From Verrucomicrobiia bacterium (GTDB lineage: Bacteria; Verrucomicrobiota; Verrucomicrobiia; Verrucomicrobiales; DEV007): 64,000 bases of DNA. The position numbers were made by a program, and so were the translations under genes. The notes beneath the pieces were generated by a model. That model searched no databases. It had not been told where the DNA came from and saw only the letters and a program-made list of their open reading frames with translations. The DNA is taken from positions 62,001 through 126,000 of the forward strand of contig JAUIAH010000004.1 of assembly GCA_030425385.1 (NCBI GenBank). Reading direction: 5' to 3'. Each line of letters begins with the position of its first letter. Within the stretch, counting starts at the first letter, position 1. Shown here piece by piece: positions 56,718-64,000 of the stretch.

Positions 56718-59700
56718 TTAGCGTTTGTGACCGGTGCTGCGGTGTGCGCGTCGGGCTCGGTTGATGGCCTGCCAGACGTGGTAGGCTTTGCGCTGGCGTT
56801 GATGTTGTTCGGAATGCTGAGCGGATCGGTGGCGCTTGCCGAACCAGCGCCGGACGGCCTGGGGCATACGGGCGACTCCGAGCTTTTGCCAAAGCTTACG
56901 TAGGCCGGCTGTTTGCGCGGCTCGGCGTTCGCAGGCGGCGAGGTCTTTGCGCAACTCACGGAGGCGGTGTTCACGCTGTTTGCCTTCGACGATCTGGGCT
57001 CCGTTGGGTGCCTGGATTTCCTTGGCGGCATGGCGCTCGTTGAGCAGGGCCGCTAACTCTTTGCCGAGGTCGGCCACGAATTCGCGAGCGAGCATCCGTT
57101 CGCTGCGGTTGGCGACGGCCTTCTTCAAGGCGTCGAGATCGTGTGCGAAGAGCCGGTGATCTTGTTTGAAGCGGGTATTGCTGACATAGAACTGGCGCAG
57201 GTTTGCCGCCCCGAGGGAATGCGGGCCGACGACCAGAAGCGAGGCTTGGACGCTGGCCCCTTGAGATTTGTGTGAGGTGACGGCGTGACCGTGGCTCACT
57301 TGCGTGAAGTGTGTGGGCAGCACTTTACCTCCCGCGAGTGACACCTTGCCGGTGGTGGGATCGACCGCCTCGACTTTGAGTCGGTCGCCATTGCTGACCT
57401 TGATGTCTTTGCAGTTGGCACGGAAGAGGAGTTCGTCTCCGGCAGCGAGTTTGAGGGGTCGTGATTCCGCGACATCAAAGGCTTTGCGTTGTCGTCTACC
57501 GATGAGGACTTCGCTGCCGTCAGGACGTTCGACGACGACACCGTTGTCCTTTACGGCTTTGACCGTGGCAGCCTCGCCTGCCTTCATCCCGGAAACAGCG
57601 CGATGGAAGTTGAGCACGTGGCCAGGTTGGTAATCTTGCCAGTGACAGCGTTCGACTTCCGTCCAGCTCAGCGAAGCGGATCCGCGGATCTCGATTTCCT
57701 CACCGCGGATGAGCCCGCGCGCTTTGAGTTCGCGGCGGGCTTCTTCGTTGAAACGGTCGATGTCTTCCCATGTGGGGATGACGATGAGGGTTTCGTTGCC
57801 CTGCGCTAGTTGGTCAGCGTAGTGGGTGACGGCTTTCTCAAAGAGCGCGCGTGCTTCGGGGATCTCGTGCACCATGCCGAGGGATTCGGCGTGCTCCAAC
57901 GCTTTCAATGGTTGACCATCGGCGAGCAGTTTGGCGATCTTACGATGCTCGGCGCGTTGCTGGCGACGCACATTGGTGAGGCGTTGGGCTGGGATGAGCT
58001 TGGAATCGATGATGCTGCGCAAGGCGTTGCCGCGCTCGACCGATTCGTGCTGCTTGATGTCGCCGACGAGGACGAGTCTCGCGCTTTGCGCGCGAGCGAT
58101 GTCCACGAGTTGCGCCATTTGCTTGGTCGAAAGTGCCCCGGCTTCGTCAATGAGGATGGCTTGCCCGGCGGCGTCCCTTTGCAGGTGATCGCTGCAAAGG
58201 ATCGCCGCGACGGTCTTGGCATCGTTGTAGCCGATTTCGGAGAGTTCGGTGGCTCCTTGGGTATTGGTGGCGAGGGCGATCACGCCGCGTTTGTGGCGAT
58301 GACGGTAGGCTTCGTCGAAGCGCTTCAAGGTGTGGGTCTTGCCCGTGCCAGCGTCGCCTATCAGAATGGCGATGCCGTTTCGACTGTTGGTCAGTCCCGT
58401 GAGGGCGGCTTGTTGGCCTGCATCGAGCAGCTCCATCTGCGCGCCTTCGGTGTCGCCAAGCGGATGGTATTGGCCACGCTTGGTTTGGGCGAAGTCGATG
58501 ATGCTTTGTTCTTCGCGATACACGTCTTCGGTCGAGATGCGGTAGCCATCGCTGATTGCACCGGAGATCGATTGCATTTCGCCATAGAGCCCGCGGGGAT
58601 CGAGGTCGCCTGGTTGTTTCGATCCGAAACGGATGGCGGAGGCTAACGCATCGCCTAAGCGCGGCACGCTGGTGCGTTCGAGGCAGTGGTCGAGACCGCT
58701 TTGGGCGGCTTGTTTGAGATCGCCCTTCGGTGCAGGGGTAATGTCGCGAGCTGCGCGTTGCCGGGCTTCGTGCACGGTGCGTTCGATTTCGGCGAGATCG
58801 TTAGGATCGAGTCGCTGACGTTGCTGCTGCCGGACTTCCGCTGTCGAGATCTCGGTGAGTTTGGGATTGCGGGCGTCCTGGGAAAACTCGGCGACAAGCT
58901 GTGCATCCGGTTCCTTGCCAAACGCTTTCTTGTATTCAGTGGCAAAGCGCAAGGCGGCAACGCCTTGGAGATCGGCAATAAACTGACCCGTGCGCCGTTT
59001 ACTTGGCGCGTGACCGAAGACTCGCTGGTACCGCTGTTCAAACGCGAGGCGCTGGCTGGCACGAGCGCTGAAGAGTTGCTTGGCGTGTTCGCTGATTCCG
59101 GTGATGTCGAAACCGGGCCCACTGTTCGATCGAATCACTTGGTAGCCGAGCTGCCCCAATCGGCGGGCGAAATCTTGATAGAGGAACTCGCGCACGTAGA
59201 CGCTGGCCTCCATCATGGCGCGACGTTGGAGAGCCATCCATTGACCGCGCTCGGTGTCGTAGCTGGCGTTGGCCATGACGGCATGAGCATGCAATTGCGG
59301 GTCGAGTTCGCGGCTGCTGTCGTGGAAGAAGAGGGCGCCAATGACATTGCCAGTGACACGGAGCTTCTCGGAGTCGCGGTACTGGCCAGTGCGCAAACGC
59401 ACAGCAGCGAAGCGCTCCATCTCCTGAACGGCGAGTCTCACCGATTGCTTCCAGGCATCGACGATGCGGTCGTCGCCTCCCACCAGCGCCGCAATACTTG
59501 CGGCCTTGGGTGCGCCGATGGTGATGTCGTGCAGGGCGATCGGTTTGCGTTCTTCGTGGCGACCGGTCTTGGGGTGAACGACGCGGGTCGCTTCGAGTTT
59601 GCGCGCGGTGAGTTGCTCGCCGGTGACAGGATGCTGATTGTTGCGCAGCCGGTCGAAGTGCTCCGCTTCGACGGGGCCTTCTAAACCAAGTTCATGAGCG

Positions 59701-59813
59701 CCTTTGCCAATCCACTCGCCAGGCACTTCTTTGCCTTCCTCATAGTAGTCGTTCGCACGCAGGTGCTTTGATAGGTAGGAGTCACCTCCCGAGATGGAAC
59801 ACGCGGTAATCAC
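56718..59813 (-). CDS. traI: MobF relaxase-helicase (TraI/TrwC type)
   Basis: A 1031-residue bifunctional protein. N-terminal relaxase: tandem Tyr in DYYEEGKEVPGEWIGKG, and the metal-binding HAHAV in DPQLHAHAVMAN near residue 172. C-terminal SF1 helicase: IGDAGTGKTH (near residue 485), LIDEAGALS, and HGHAVTSHKSQGAS. It nicks the origin of transfer and unwinds the strand. The GTG at 59813, 4 nt after the shared element, fixes the start (MITACSISGGDSYL). A basic C terminus of about 100 residues may bind DNA. Confidence 0.92.
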   Translation of the reverse strand: MITACSISGGDSYLSKHLRANDYYEEGKEVPGEWIGKGAHELGLEGPVEAEHFDRLRNNQHPVTGEQLTARKLEATRVVHPKTGRHEERKPIALHDITIGAPKAASIAALVGGDDRIVDAWKQSVRLAVQEMERFAAVRLRTGQYRDSEKLRVTGNVIGALFFHDSSRELDPQLHAHAVMANASYDTERGQWMALQRRAMMEASVYVREFLYQDFARRLGQLGYQVIRSNSGPGFDITGISEHAKQLFSARASQRLAFEQRYQRVFGHAPSKRRTGQFIADLQGVAALRFATEYKKAFGKEPDAQLVAEFSQDARNPKLTEISTAEVRQQQRQRLDPNDLAEIERTVHEARQRAARDITPAPKGDLKQAAQSGLDHCLERTSVPRLGDALASAIRFGSKQPGDLDPRGLYGEMQSISGAISDGYRISTEDVYREEQSIIDFAQTKRGQYHPLGDTEGAQMELLDAGQQAALTGLTNSRNGIAILIGDAGTGKTHTLKRFDEAYRHRHKRGVIALATNTQGATELSEIGYNDAKTVAAILCSDHLQRDAAGQAILIDEAGALSTKQMAQLVDIARAQSARLVLVGDIKQHESVERGNALRSIIDSKLIPAQRLTNVRRQQRAEHRKIAKLLADGQPLKALEHAESLGMVHEIPEARALFEKAVTHYADQLAQGNETLIVIPTWEDIDRFNEEARRELKARGLIRGEEIEIRGSASLSWTEVERCHWQDYQPGHVLNFHRAVSGMKAGEAATVKAVKDNGVVVERPDGSEVLIGRRQRKAFDVAESRPLKLAAGDELLFRANCKDIKVSNGDRLKVEAVDPTTGKVSLAGGKVLPTHFTQVSHGHAVTSHKSQGASVQASLLVVGPHSLGAANLRQFYVSNTRFKQDHRLFAHDLDALKKAVANRSERMLAREFVADLGKELAALLNERHAAKEIQAPNGAQIVEGKQREHRLRELRKDLAACERRAAQTAGLRKLWQKLGVARMPQAVRRWFGKRHRSAQHSEQHQRQRKAYHVWQAINRARRAHRSTGHKR

Positions 59814-59817
59814 GCGT

Positions 59818-59848
59818 GGTAATTCGTTCTTTCCGCTGCAAGATCACA
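59818..59848 (-). promoter_or_regulatory. Shared 31-nt transfer element, copy 6 (relaxase)
   Basis: TGTGATC-N14-ACGAATTACC, 4 nt before the GTG start of traI. Confidence 0.75.
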
Positions 59849-60098
59849 AAGAAGCTACTTTGCGCTGACTAACAGTGCTACCTTCTGGCAATTTAGGAAG
59901 ATTGGTTTGGTGAGGATACACAAGACCCACACGCAGATGCGCGTGGATTGTGTCTCTGCGAGACGGCAAGCCCACAACAGGGCCGATACCGGGCTCGAAC
60001 TTGCCCGATCTCGAGCGAATGGCCCGGTTGCCGCCCGTGGACAGCCCTGTTCAGGGCGCTTGCGCGGGCCAGTTGCAGGCCGATTTCGGGCATCTGTC
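59849..60098. other. Candidate origin-of-transfer region
   Basis: The gene-free space between divergent shared elements of the relaxase gene and the ParA operon. A 36-nt hairpin at 59918-59953: outer stem ACACAA/TTGTGT, inner CCAC-A-CGC/GCG-C-GTGG, loop AGAT. A second structure: GGCCCG/CGGGCC (60021-60070) enclosing GCCCTG-TT-CAGGGC (60044-60057). Inverted repeats beside a relaxase gene are typical of oriT. No nick site can be named. Confidence 0.5.
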
Positions 60099-60129
60099 TG
60101 TGATGTTCGGCGGCGGATGACGAATTACC
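60099..60129 (+). promoter_or_regulatory. Shared 31-nt transfer element, copy 7 (ParA operon)
   Basis: TGTGATG-N14-ACGAATTACC on the plus strand, 18 nt before the ATG of the first gene. Orientation follows the gene, as for all copies. Confidence 0.78.
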
Positions 60130-60147
60130 TCGTGACCGCTGACGATC

Positions 60148-60501
60148 ATGAATTGCGACGACTTCCCTGAACATGTCCGGCCGAACCAAAGCTGCCTCGA
60201 ATCATATCGGCTGGAGATCGCTCTCGCACGGAAGAAGAAGTGGCCTTACCACGCCATCGCGACTCTTTTGTTAGAGCGGCATGGTCTCACGATCCATCCG
60301 CGCACCATTGGGAAATTCTGTGACCGCCGTCGCATCGTGAAAGGCAAGGGCGAAACGCAGGTTGATCAACCTGCGATCCGAACACGGAGATCCTCTCACT
60401 CTCCAAAGCAGCCAACGCCCGCGGAGAAGTCGGCCTTTGATTTCGATGAGTCGCTGCCGATGGAGACTTGGAAAACCCGAACTGGATCGCGGCCCGAATG
60501 A
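60148..60501 (+). CDS. Small basic protein, possible DNA-binding transfer accessory protein
   Basis: A 117-residue protein with a helical N-terminal region (RLEIALARKKKWPYHAIATLLLERHGLTIHPRTIGKFCDRRRI) that looks like a helix-turn-helix, then a basic, disordered tail. Its place before ParA-like genes next to the relaxase resembles TraK-TraL arrangements of other plasmids, but I cannot assign it. The stop overlaps the next start (ATGA). Confidence 0.6.
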   Translation: MNCDDFPEHVRPNQSCLESYRLEIALARKKKWPYHAIATLLLERHGLTIHPRTIGKFCDRRRIVKGKGETQVDQPAIRTRRSSHSPKQPTPAEKSAFDFDESLPMETWKTRTGSRPE

Positions 60502-61283
60502 GTTCGAGACGAACATCTGGAGCATCGTCCATTCGCGTCGTCTTCACCGATGGTGGAAAGGGCGGCGTTGGCAAGACGGAGGTGGCGGTGTGTCTTGCGA
60601 CTTGGTACCAACGGCAGGGCATTCAGCCGACATGCATCGACTTCGGTGCGGAAAGCAACGCCAAGGGTTCCTTTCGTAGCTTCATTCCAAATGCGTTGAA
60701 GCTAGAGTCATCGAAGCCCGGGGCGCTCGACCATTTCTTCGAAGGCTTGGATGGCAAGGATCGCGTGGTGCTGGCTGACATGAGCGCCGGCTCCGGCCCG
60801 GCGCTGGTGGATTGGTTTGATCGGACGCGCACGGACACCGATGCGTATCACTTTCGGTTCACGGCTATTGGGGTGACGACCAATGATCCAGGTGCCGTCA
60901 ACGCGATCCTGCAATCGGCCAAACGCTGGCAGTCCCGCGTCGATTATCTCGTGGTCTTGAATCGCCTTTCGGAGACGCAAGGTGAGTTCCACTTCTGGCA
61001 CCAGCATCCCGGTGTGGTCGAGTTCGAGCGTTTGCTCAAGCCAAGTGTCATCGAGATGCGCGCTCGGCGCCCGCGTTACCAAGGCGAAGTCCGCAACCAC
61101 GCGCTGACCTTGGAGAAGATCATCGGTCGGCAAGTGGACGTGCCCTATTTCTGCTACTCCCGCCGCATCGCCTACGCGAGGCGCCTGCTCCGTCAGATCT
61201 ACGGCGAGTTCGACCGCGTCTCGCACCTCCTCCTTCCCGAAGGGATCCCTAACGCCGCCGTTCAACAAGCCCCTTTCATCTAA
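60498..61283 (+). CDS. ParA/MinD-like ATPase 1
   Basis: A 261-residue deviant Walker A ATPase: RVVFTDGGKGGVGKTEVAVCLATWYQRQG (KGGVGKT), a VVLADMSAGSG switch and LVVLNRLSETQG. The start ATG at 60498 overlaps the previous stop. Such proteins position DNA or complexes; TraL-like ATPases of this type occur in conjugation operons. Paralogue of the next gene. Confidence 0.85.
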   Translation: MSSRRTSGASSIRVVFTDGGKGGVGKTEVAVCLATWYQRQGIQPTCIDFGAESNAKGSFRSFIPNALKLESSKPGALDHFFEGLDGKDRVVLADMSAGSGPALVDWFDRTRTDTDAYHFRFTAIGVTTNDPGAVNAILQSAKRWQSRVDYLVVLNRLSETQGEFHFWHQHPGVVEFERLLKPSVIEMRARRPRYQGEVRNHALTLEKIIGRQVDVPYFCYSRRIAYARRLLRQIYGEFDRVSHLLLPEGIPNAAVQQAPFI

Positions 61284-61315
61284 CCAAACCTGCAATCCAA
61301 ACCACATGCATTCCC

Positions 61316-62077
61316 ATGTCCTCTAACGAACCCACTCCTCCCATCCGAGTCGTCTTCACCGAAGGCGGCAAAGGCGGTGTCGGCAAGACCGAGATCGCCA
61401 TCAACCTCGCCACTTGGTATCAACGTCAGGGCATCGCTCCCCGATTCATCGACTTTGACATCGAGAACACGGACAAGAGCGGTCTGAAGAATTTCATTCC
61501 GGATACGGTGAAGCTCGATCTTCACGTTCCCGGGGCGCTCGATCATTTCTTTGAGGTTTGCGATACTGATGATCGCGTCGTGCTTGCAGACATGGGGGCG
61601 GGTGCTGGAACCGCCACCTACGATTGGTTCGCCAAGATGTTCGAGGATTCGCGCGAAGAGAACATTCGCTTCACGGCGATTGGCGTCACTACGAATGATC
61701 CGGGGGCCGTTCTATCCATTCTCAAGTGGGCCAAGCATCTGCAGCATCGCGTCGACTACCTCGTCGTTCTCAACGAAATGCTAGAGTCCGACCGGGCCTT
61801 TGAATACTGGCACGACAACCCGTTGGTGAAGAAGTTCACCGACACCTTTCAACCATGCGTCATGCAGGCGGACGTTCGCGTGGCCGAGTTCCAGACCGAA
61901 CTCCGCAATCAGGAGCTGTCGCTGGAAGACGTGGTCAGTCGCAACGCCAAGGCCCCGTTCTTCTGCAAGACGATGCAGATCGTCCGCGCCCGCCGCTACC
62001 AGCGAAATCTCTACGCGGGCTTCGATGCCGCTTCCTCCATCCTCCTTCCAAACCCTAGCGAAGACACCCATGAATAA
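61316..62077 (+). CDS. ParA/MinD-like ATPase 2
   Basis: A 253-residue paralogue of the preceding gene (RVVFTEGGKGGVGKTEIAINLATWYQRQG; VLADMGAGAGTATYDW). Nearly half of the residues are the same by eye, and length is similar, so tandem duplication is likely. The next gene starts within its last codons (overlap of 8 nt). Confidence 0.85.
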   Translation: MSSNEPTPPIRVVFTEGGKGGVGKTEIAINLATWYQRQGIAPRFIDFDIENTDKSGLKNFIPDTVKLDLHVPGALDHFFEVCDTDDRVVLADMGAGAGTATYDWFAKMFEDSREENIRFTAIGVTTNDPGAVLSILKWAKHLQHRVDYLVVLNEMLESDRAFEYWHDNPLVKKFTDTFQPCVMQADVRVAEFQTELRNQELSLEDVVSRNAKAPFFCKTMQIVRARRYQRNLYAGFDAASSILLPNPSEDTHE

Positions 62078-62765
62078 CGCAACGACTATCAAGCGCATTA
62101 CCGAAAGTCTGCCGGATGAGACGCGAGAGCGGTTCCTTGCCATCTGCGATCACCTCCACACCGCGGAAGACGACGAAGAGTTTCTGCTCTTGCAAGGGAT
62201 GGGGTTGCTCATGTCTGAGATGCGAGAGGTGCCCGAGGCCCTCGCAACGATGCTAGACGAAACCAAGCGGGGGCTCACCGAAGACCAAGCGACGCGTCTT
62301 GGGAACCAGTTCTCGGAGATCCTGAAAGGCTCGCTGGAACTTCCGGCTTACCAAGACATGGAGCGGTTTCATCGCACCATGCGCGATGCCTCCGAAACCC
62401 AGAAGCGGGAAACGAGCAAGCTCCGAGAGGAAATGCGATCAGCCCGAGTTGCCATCGGCAAATACGCTCGTGTGTTGCCAGTGCTGAGTTCGTCCGTGCT
62501 CTCCAGCGTGATCGTGCTCGTCATTGGATCGATCATCGCGTGGTTCCTCGTGCCTTATCTGTTTCGCATCCAACGTGTTTCCGTGCCGGAGACGCTGTGG
62601 CCTTACGTGGAATTGGAGCGGCAAGCGCGGCTGAGGCATCTCGACACCGAGGTAGACGGGATACGTGGCCGAGCGCTCATCATCGAGGACGTCGTCAATG
62701 CCCGGCTTGATGGAAAGAATGCGTTCATCGTGATCGAGCTTCCCAACCCGGAGGTGGCTCAATGA
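62070..62765 (+). CDS. Single-pass membrane protein with coiled coil
   Basis: A 231-residue protein (ATG 62070): cytoplasmic helical N-terminal half (EEFLLLQGMGLLMSEM, FHRTMRDASETQKRETSKLREEM), a membrane segment VLSSVIVLVIGSIIAWFLVPYLF, then a C-terminal domain (about 60 residues). No family recognised. Co-operonic with ParA 2 and the excisionase-like gene, with overlaps on both sides. It may be a membrane receptor for the ParA ATPases. Confidence 0.65.
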   Translation: MNNATTIKRITESLPDETRERFLAICDHLHTAEDDEEFLLLQGMGLLMSEMREVPEALATMLDETKRGLTEDQATRLGNQFSEILKGSLELPAYQDMERFHRTMRDASETQKRETSKLREEMRSARVAIGKYARVLPVLSSSVLSSVIVLVIGSIIAWFLVPYLFRIQRVSVPETLWPYVELERQARLRHLDTEVDGIRGRALIIEDVVNARLDGKNAFIVIELPNPEVAQ

Positions 62766-62971
62766 AATCTCAAACAGACGAAGCCTCCAGCAAGAGCGCT
62801 GGGGCGGAGCTCATCAGCCGCGACCAACTGGCCAAGCGCTGGGGTGTTTCCAAGGAGACGATCAAGCGACGCGAAAGGGAAGGGCTTCTAACACCCCTAC
62901 GTTTTAATCAGCGGCTCCTTCGGTACCGCATGGAAGATATTGTCGAGATTGAGCGATCGCTTTTGTGTTAG
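62762..62971 (+). CDS. Excisionase-like MerR/HTH_17 protein
   Basis: A 69-residue protein whose core ELISRDQLAKRWGVSKETIKRREREGLLTP and LLRYRMEDI is the HTH_17/AlpA-Xis pattern. The next gene is the convergent integrase, so it is a good candidate for the recombination directionality factor. Start overlaps the previous stop (ATGA). Confidence 0.75.
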   Translation: MKSQTDEASSKSAGAELISRDQLAKRWGVSKETIKRREREGLLTPLRFNQRLLRYRMEDIVEIERSLLC

Positions 62972-63050
62972 CTGGCAAGCGATGACTCTGCAATGAGAGC
63001 GAGCGGTAGTGATTCCTCATCTAGCCGCCAGATCCGCCAGTCGATTGTGC

Positions 63051-64000
63051 TCATTCGTTCGACTTGAGGGCACTACCGATCCCTGAGCAGACCGGAACCT
63101 TTTTGTCGATGTAGAATGAAGCGGTCACACCGAGGTCAGCATGGCGGAGTGCTCTGGAGGCAATGTAAAGACCATGCTTCTGACAAATAACGGAGCCGAA
63201 CTCTTTCCGAAGCGCATGCAGGGGCTTCCTGTCGTCAACCCCTTTGGCCCTCAGCCAGCGGTAAAGGCTCACGAAGTCGTCTGCTGCCCGGCAGCAGGAA
63301 TAGGACGCATTCACGACTGGTTCGCGTAGGCTTTCGATGACGAAAGGACTATCAGAACGATTCTGAGCCGCCTCCAAATAAACGATCACTTCAGGATCAA
63401 GATCGACCACTCCAGTACTGTCCTCACTTTTAGGTTTGAGGTATTTGGTAGGATAGATTCCTACCTGTCCTCGCGCTAGATCAACTTGGCTCCACAGTAG
63501 CTTGTCGATCTCATTCCTTCTTAATCCAGCGCAGAGTGCTAGAACGAGGATCAAGAACTGTCGCTCCTCTGAGGTCGTTCCCAGCTCACCCTCAGATCCG
63601 CGTTTCTCCAATAGCGTTGCCCCTAGTTCGTCTCTAGCTGCAACTATGATTTCCTCAGCGTCTATTCGCGAGACATATCTGGTGCTTGAGCGTGGAAAGA
63701 ACTCAACGCCTTGAAATGGTAGGGGAGAGGGCATTCTGTTCTTCACGTCCGGGTTAAGATGCCGAAGCACTTTCTTTTCTGAGAAGAGCGATCTCGCAAG
63801 GCGAAGGTATGCATTCGCGCTGTTCCGGGCTGCTTTGTCGCGCTCAGGATCTCCACCGTTGGTTTTTGCATATTGGAGTTTCCATTTTTGAATGGCTGCC
63901 GATGTGAGTGAACTCAACTCGATGGCATCGACCTTTTTCAACCAGGCATCTCTTCCCCCTCTGCGGTAGTCGAAGCGTTTCGAGCTTTTCGAGATCTTGG
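63051..64000 (-). CDS. Tyrosine recombinase (integrase), 5' part outside the window
   Basis: The frame is open to base 64000, so the N terminus lies beyond. It shows an SAM-like N-terminal part (ELSSLTSAAIQKWK), catalytic Arg in CAGLRRNEIDKLLWSQVDL, HALRKEFGS (His-x-x-Arg), RALRHADLGVTASFYI with the His and nucleophile Tyr. All catalytic residues are visible except those upstream of the window. It converges on the excisionase-like gene, which fits an ICE end. Confidence 0.88.
   Translation of the reverse strand, partial: KISKSSKRFDYRRGGRDAWLKKVDAIELSSLTSAAIQKWKLQYAKTNGGDPERDKAARNSANAYLRLARSLFSEKKVLRHLNPDVKNRMPSPLPFQGVEFFPRSSTRYVSRIDAEEIIVAARDELGATLLEKRGSEGELGTTSEERQFLILVLALCAGLRRNEIDKLLWSQVDLARGQVGIYPTKYLKPKSEDSTGVVDLDPEVIVYLEAAQNRSDSPFVIESLREPVVNASYSCCRAADDFVSLYRWLRAKGVDDRKPLHALRKEFGSVICQKHGLYIASRALRHADLGVTASFYIDKKVPVCSGIGSALKSNE

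Noticed and set aside
56718-59684. Plus-strand frames of up to 332 codons across traI
   Set aside because: Shadows of the relaxase gene without motifs.

Overview
The window looks like most of an integrative conjugative element (ICE) from a PVC-group bacterium, most likely Verrucomicrobiota. Three gene types point there: cytochrome-bearing membrane-bound dehydrogenases of PVC type (42-45 kb), ECF sigma/FecR-LamG anti-sigma pairs (35-37 kb), and ECF sigma factors accompanied by Ser/Thr kinases. No rRNA or tRNA gene was seen. The tyrosine integrase at the right edge and the first kinase at the left edge both run out of the window.

Layout. 0-1.2 kb: 3' part of a Ser/Thr kinase. 1.2-8.4 kb (minus): transfer operon A with VirB8, VirB9, VirB10, a lipoprotein, a ClpB-D2-like AAA+ ATPase, an ECF sigma factor, TraX and the TraD/VirD4 coupling protein. 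8.5-18.2 kb: nitrite/NO cargo with two Rrf2 regulators (one a clear NsrR), nirK fused to cytochrome c, nirV, SCO, nnrS, two truncated haemoglobins (one fused to a YHS/TRASH domain), a heme protein and a CynX-type transporter; then a LysR and an Rnk-like gene. 20.2-23.9 kb (minus): transfer operon B with a lipoprotein, two unknowns, VirB5, SSB and VirB6. 23.9-28.8 kb: accessory block with a broken HNH endonuclease and its partner, a decayed second copy of the operon B lipoprotein gene, an AbiEi/AbiEii toxin-antitoxin pair and two unknown secreted proteins. 28.9-33.0 kb (minus): transfer operon C with pilin, VirB3, VirB4 and a second ECF sigma. 33.2-34.9 kb: a complete Ser/Thr kinase. 35.1-45.2 kb: carbohydrate cargo with ECF/FecR-LamG, a hydrolase, a double esterase-GH10 xylanase and a PVC dehydrogenase. 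45.3-46.4 kb: a kinase-gene remnant and a strongly structured non-coding region. 46.5-48.3 kb: second SSB, DUF932-like and small proteins. 48.5-56.1 kb: PQQ dehydrogenase, pectate-lyase-like protein, methyltransferase, osmoprotectant ABC transporter and an acetyltransferase. 56.3-59.8 kb (minus): MobF relaxase/helicase and a small partner. 60.1-63.0 kb (plus): a small basic protein, two tandem ParA-like ATPases, a membrane protein and an excisionase-like protein. 63.1-64 kb: integrase.

How it works together. The transfer genes form one mating apparatus but are split into blocks by cargo. Every block, and the complete kinase gene, is preceded by the same 31-nt element, TGTGATG-N14-ACGAATTACC, with spacing conserved exactly in seven copies. 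In four of them the start codon lies only 4-6 nt downstream. With two paralogous ECF sigma factors inside the transfer operons and two Ser/Thr kinases, the simplest model is a dedicated kinase-ECF switch that fires all transfer operons together, some as leaderless mRNAs. Three accessory blocks are bordered by a decayed partial copy of the neighbouring element gene, which suggests that cargo entered by recombination that duplicated element gene ends.
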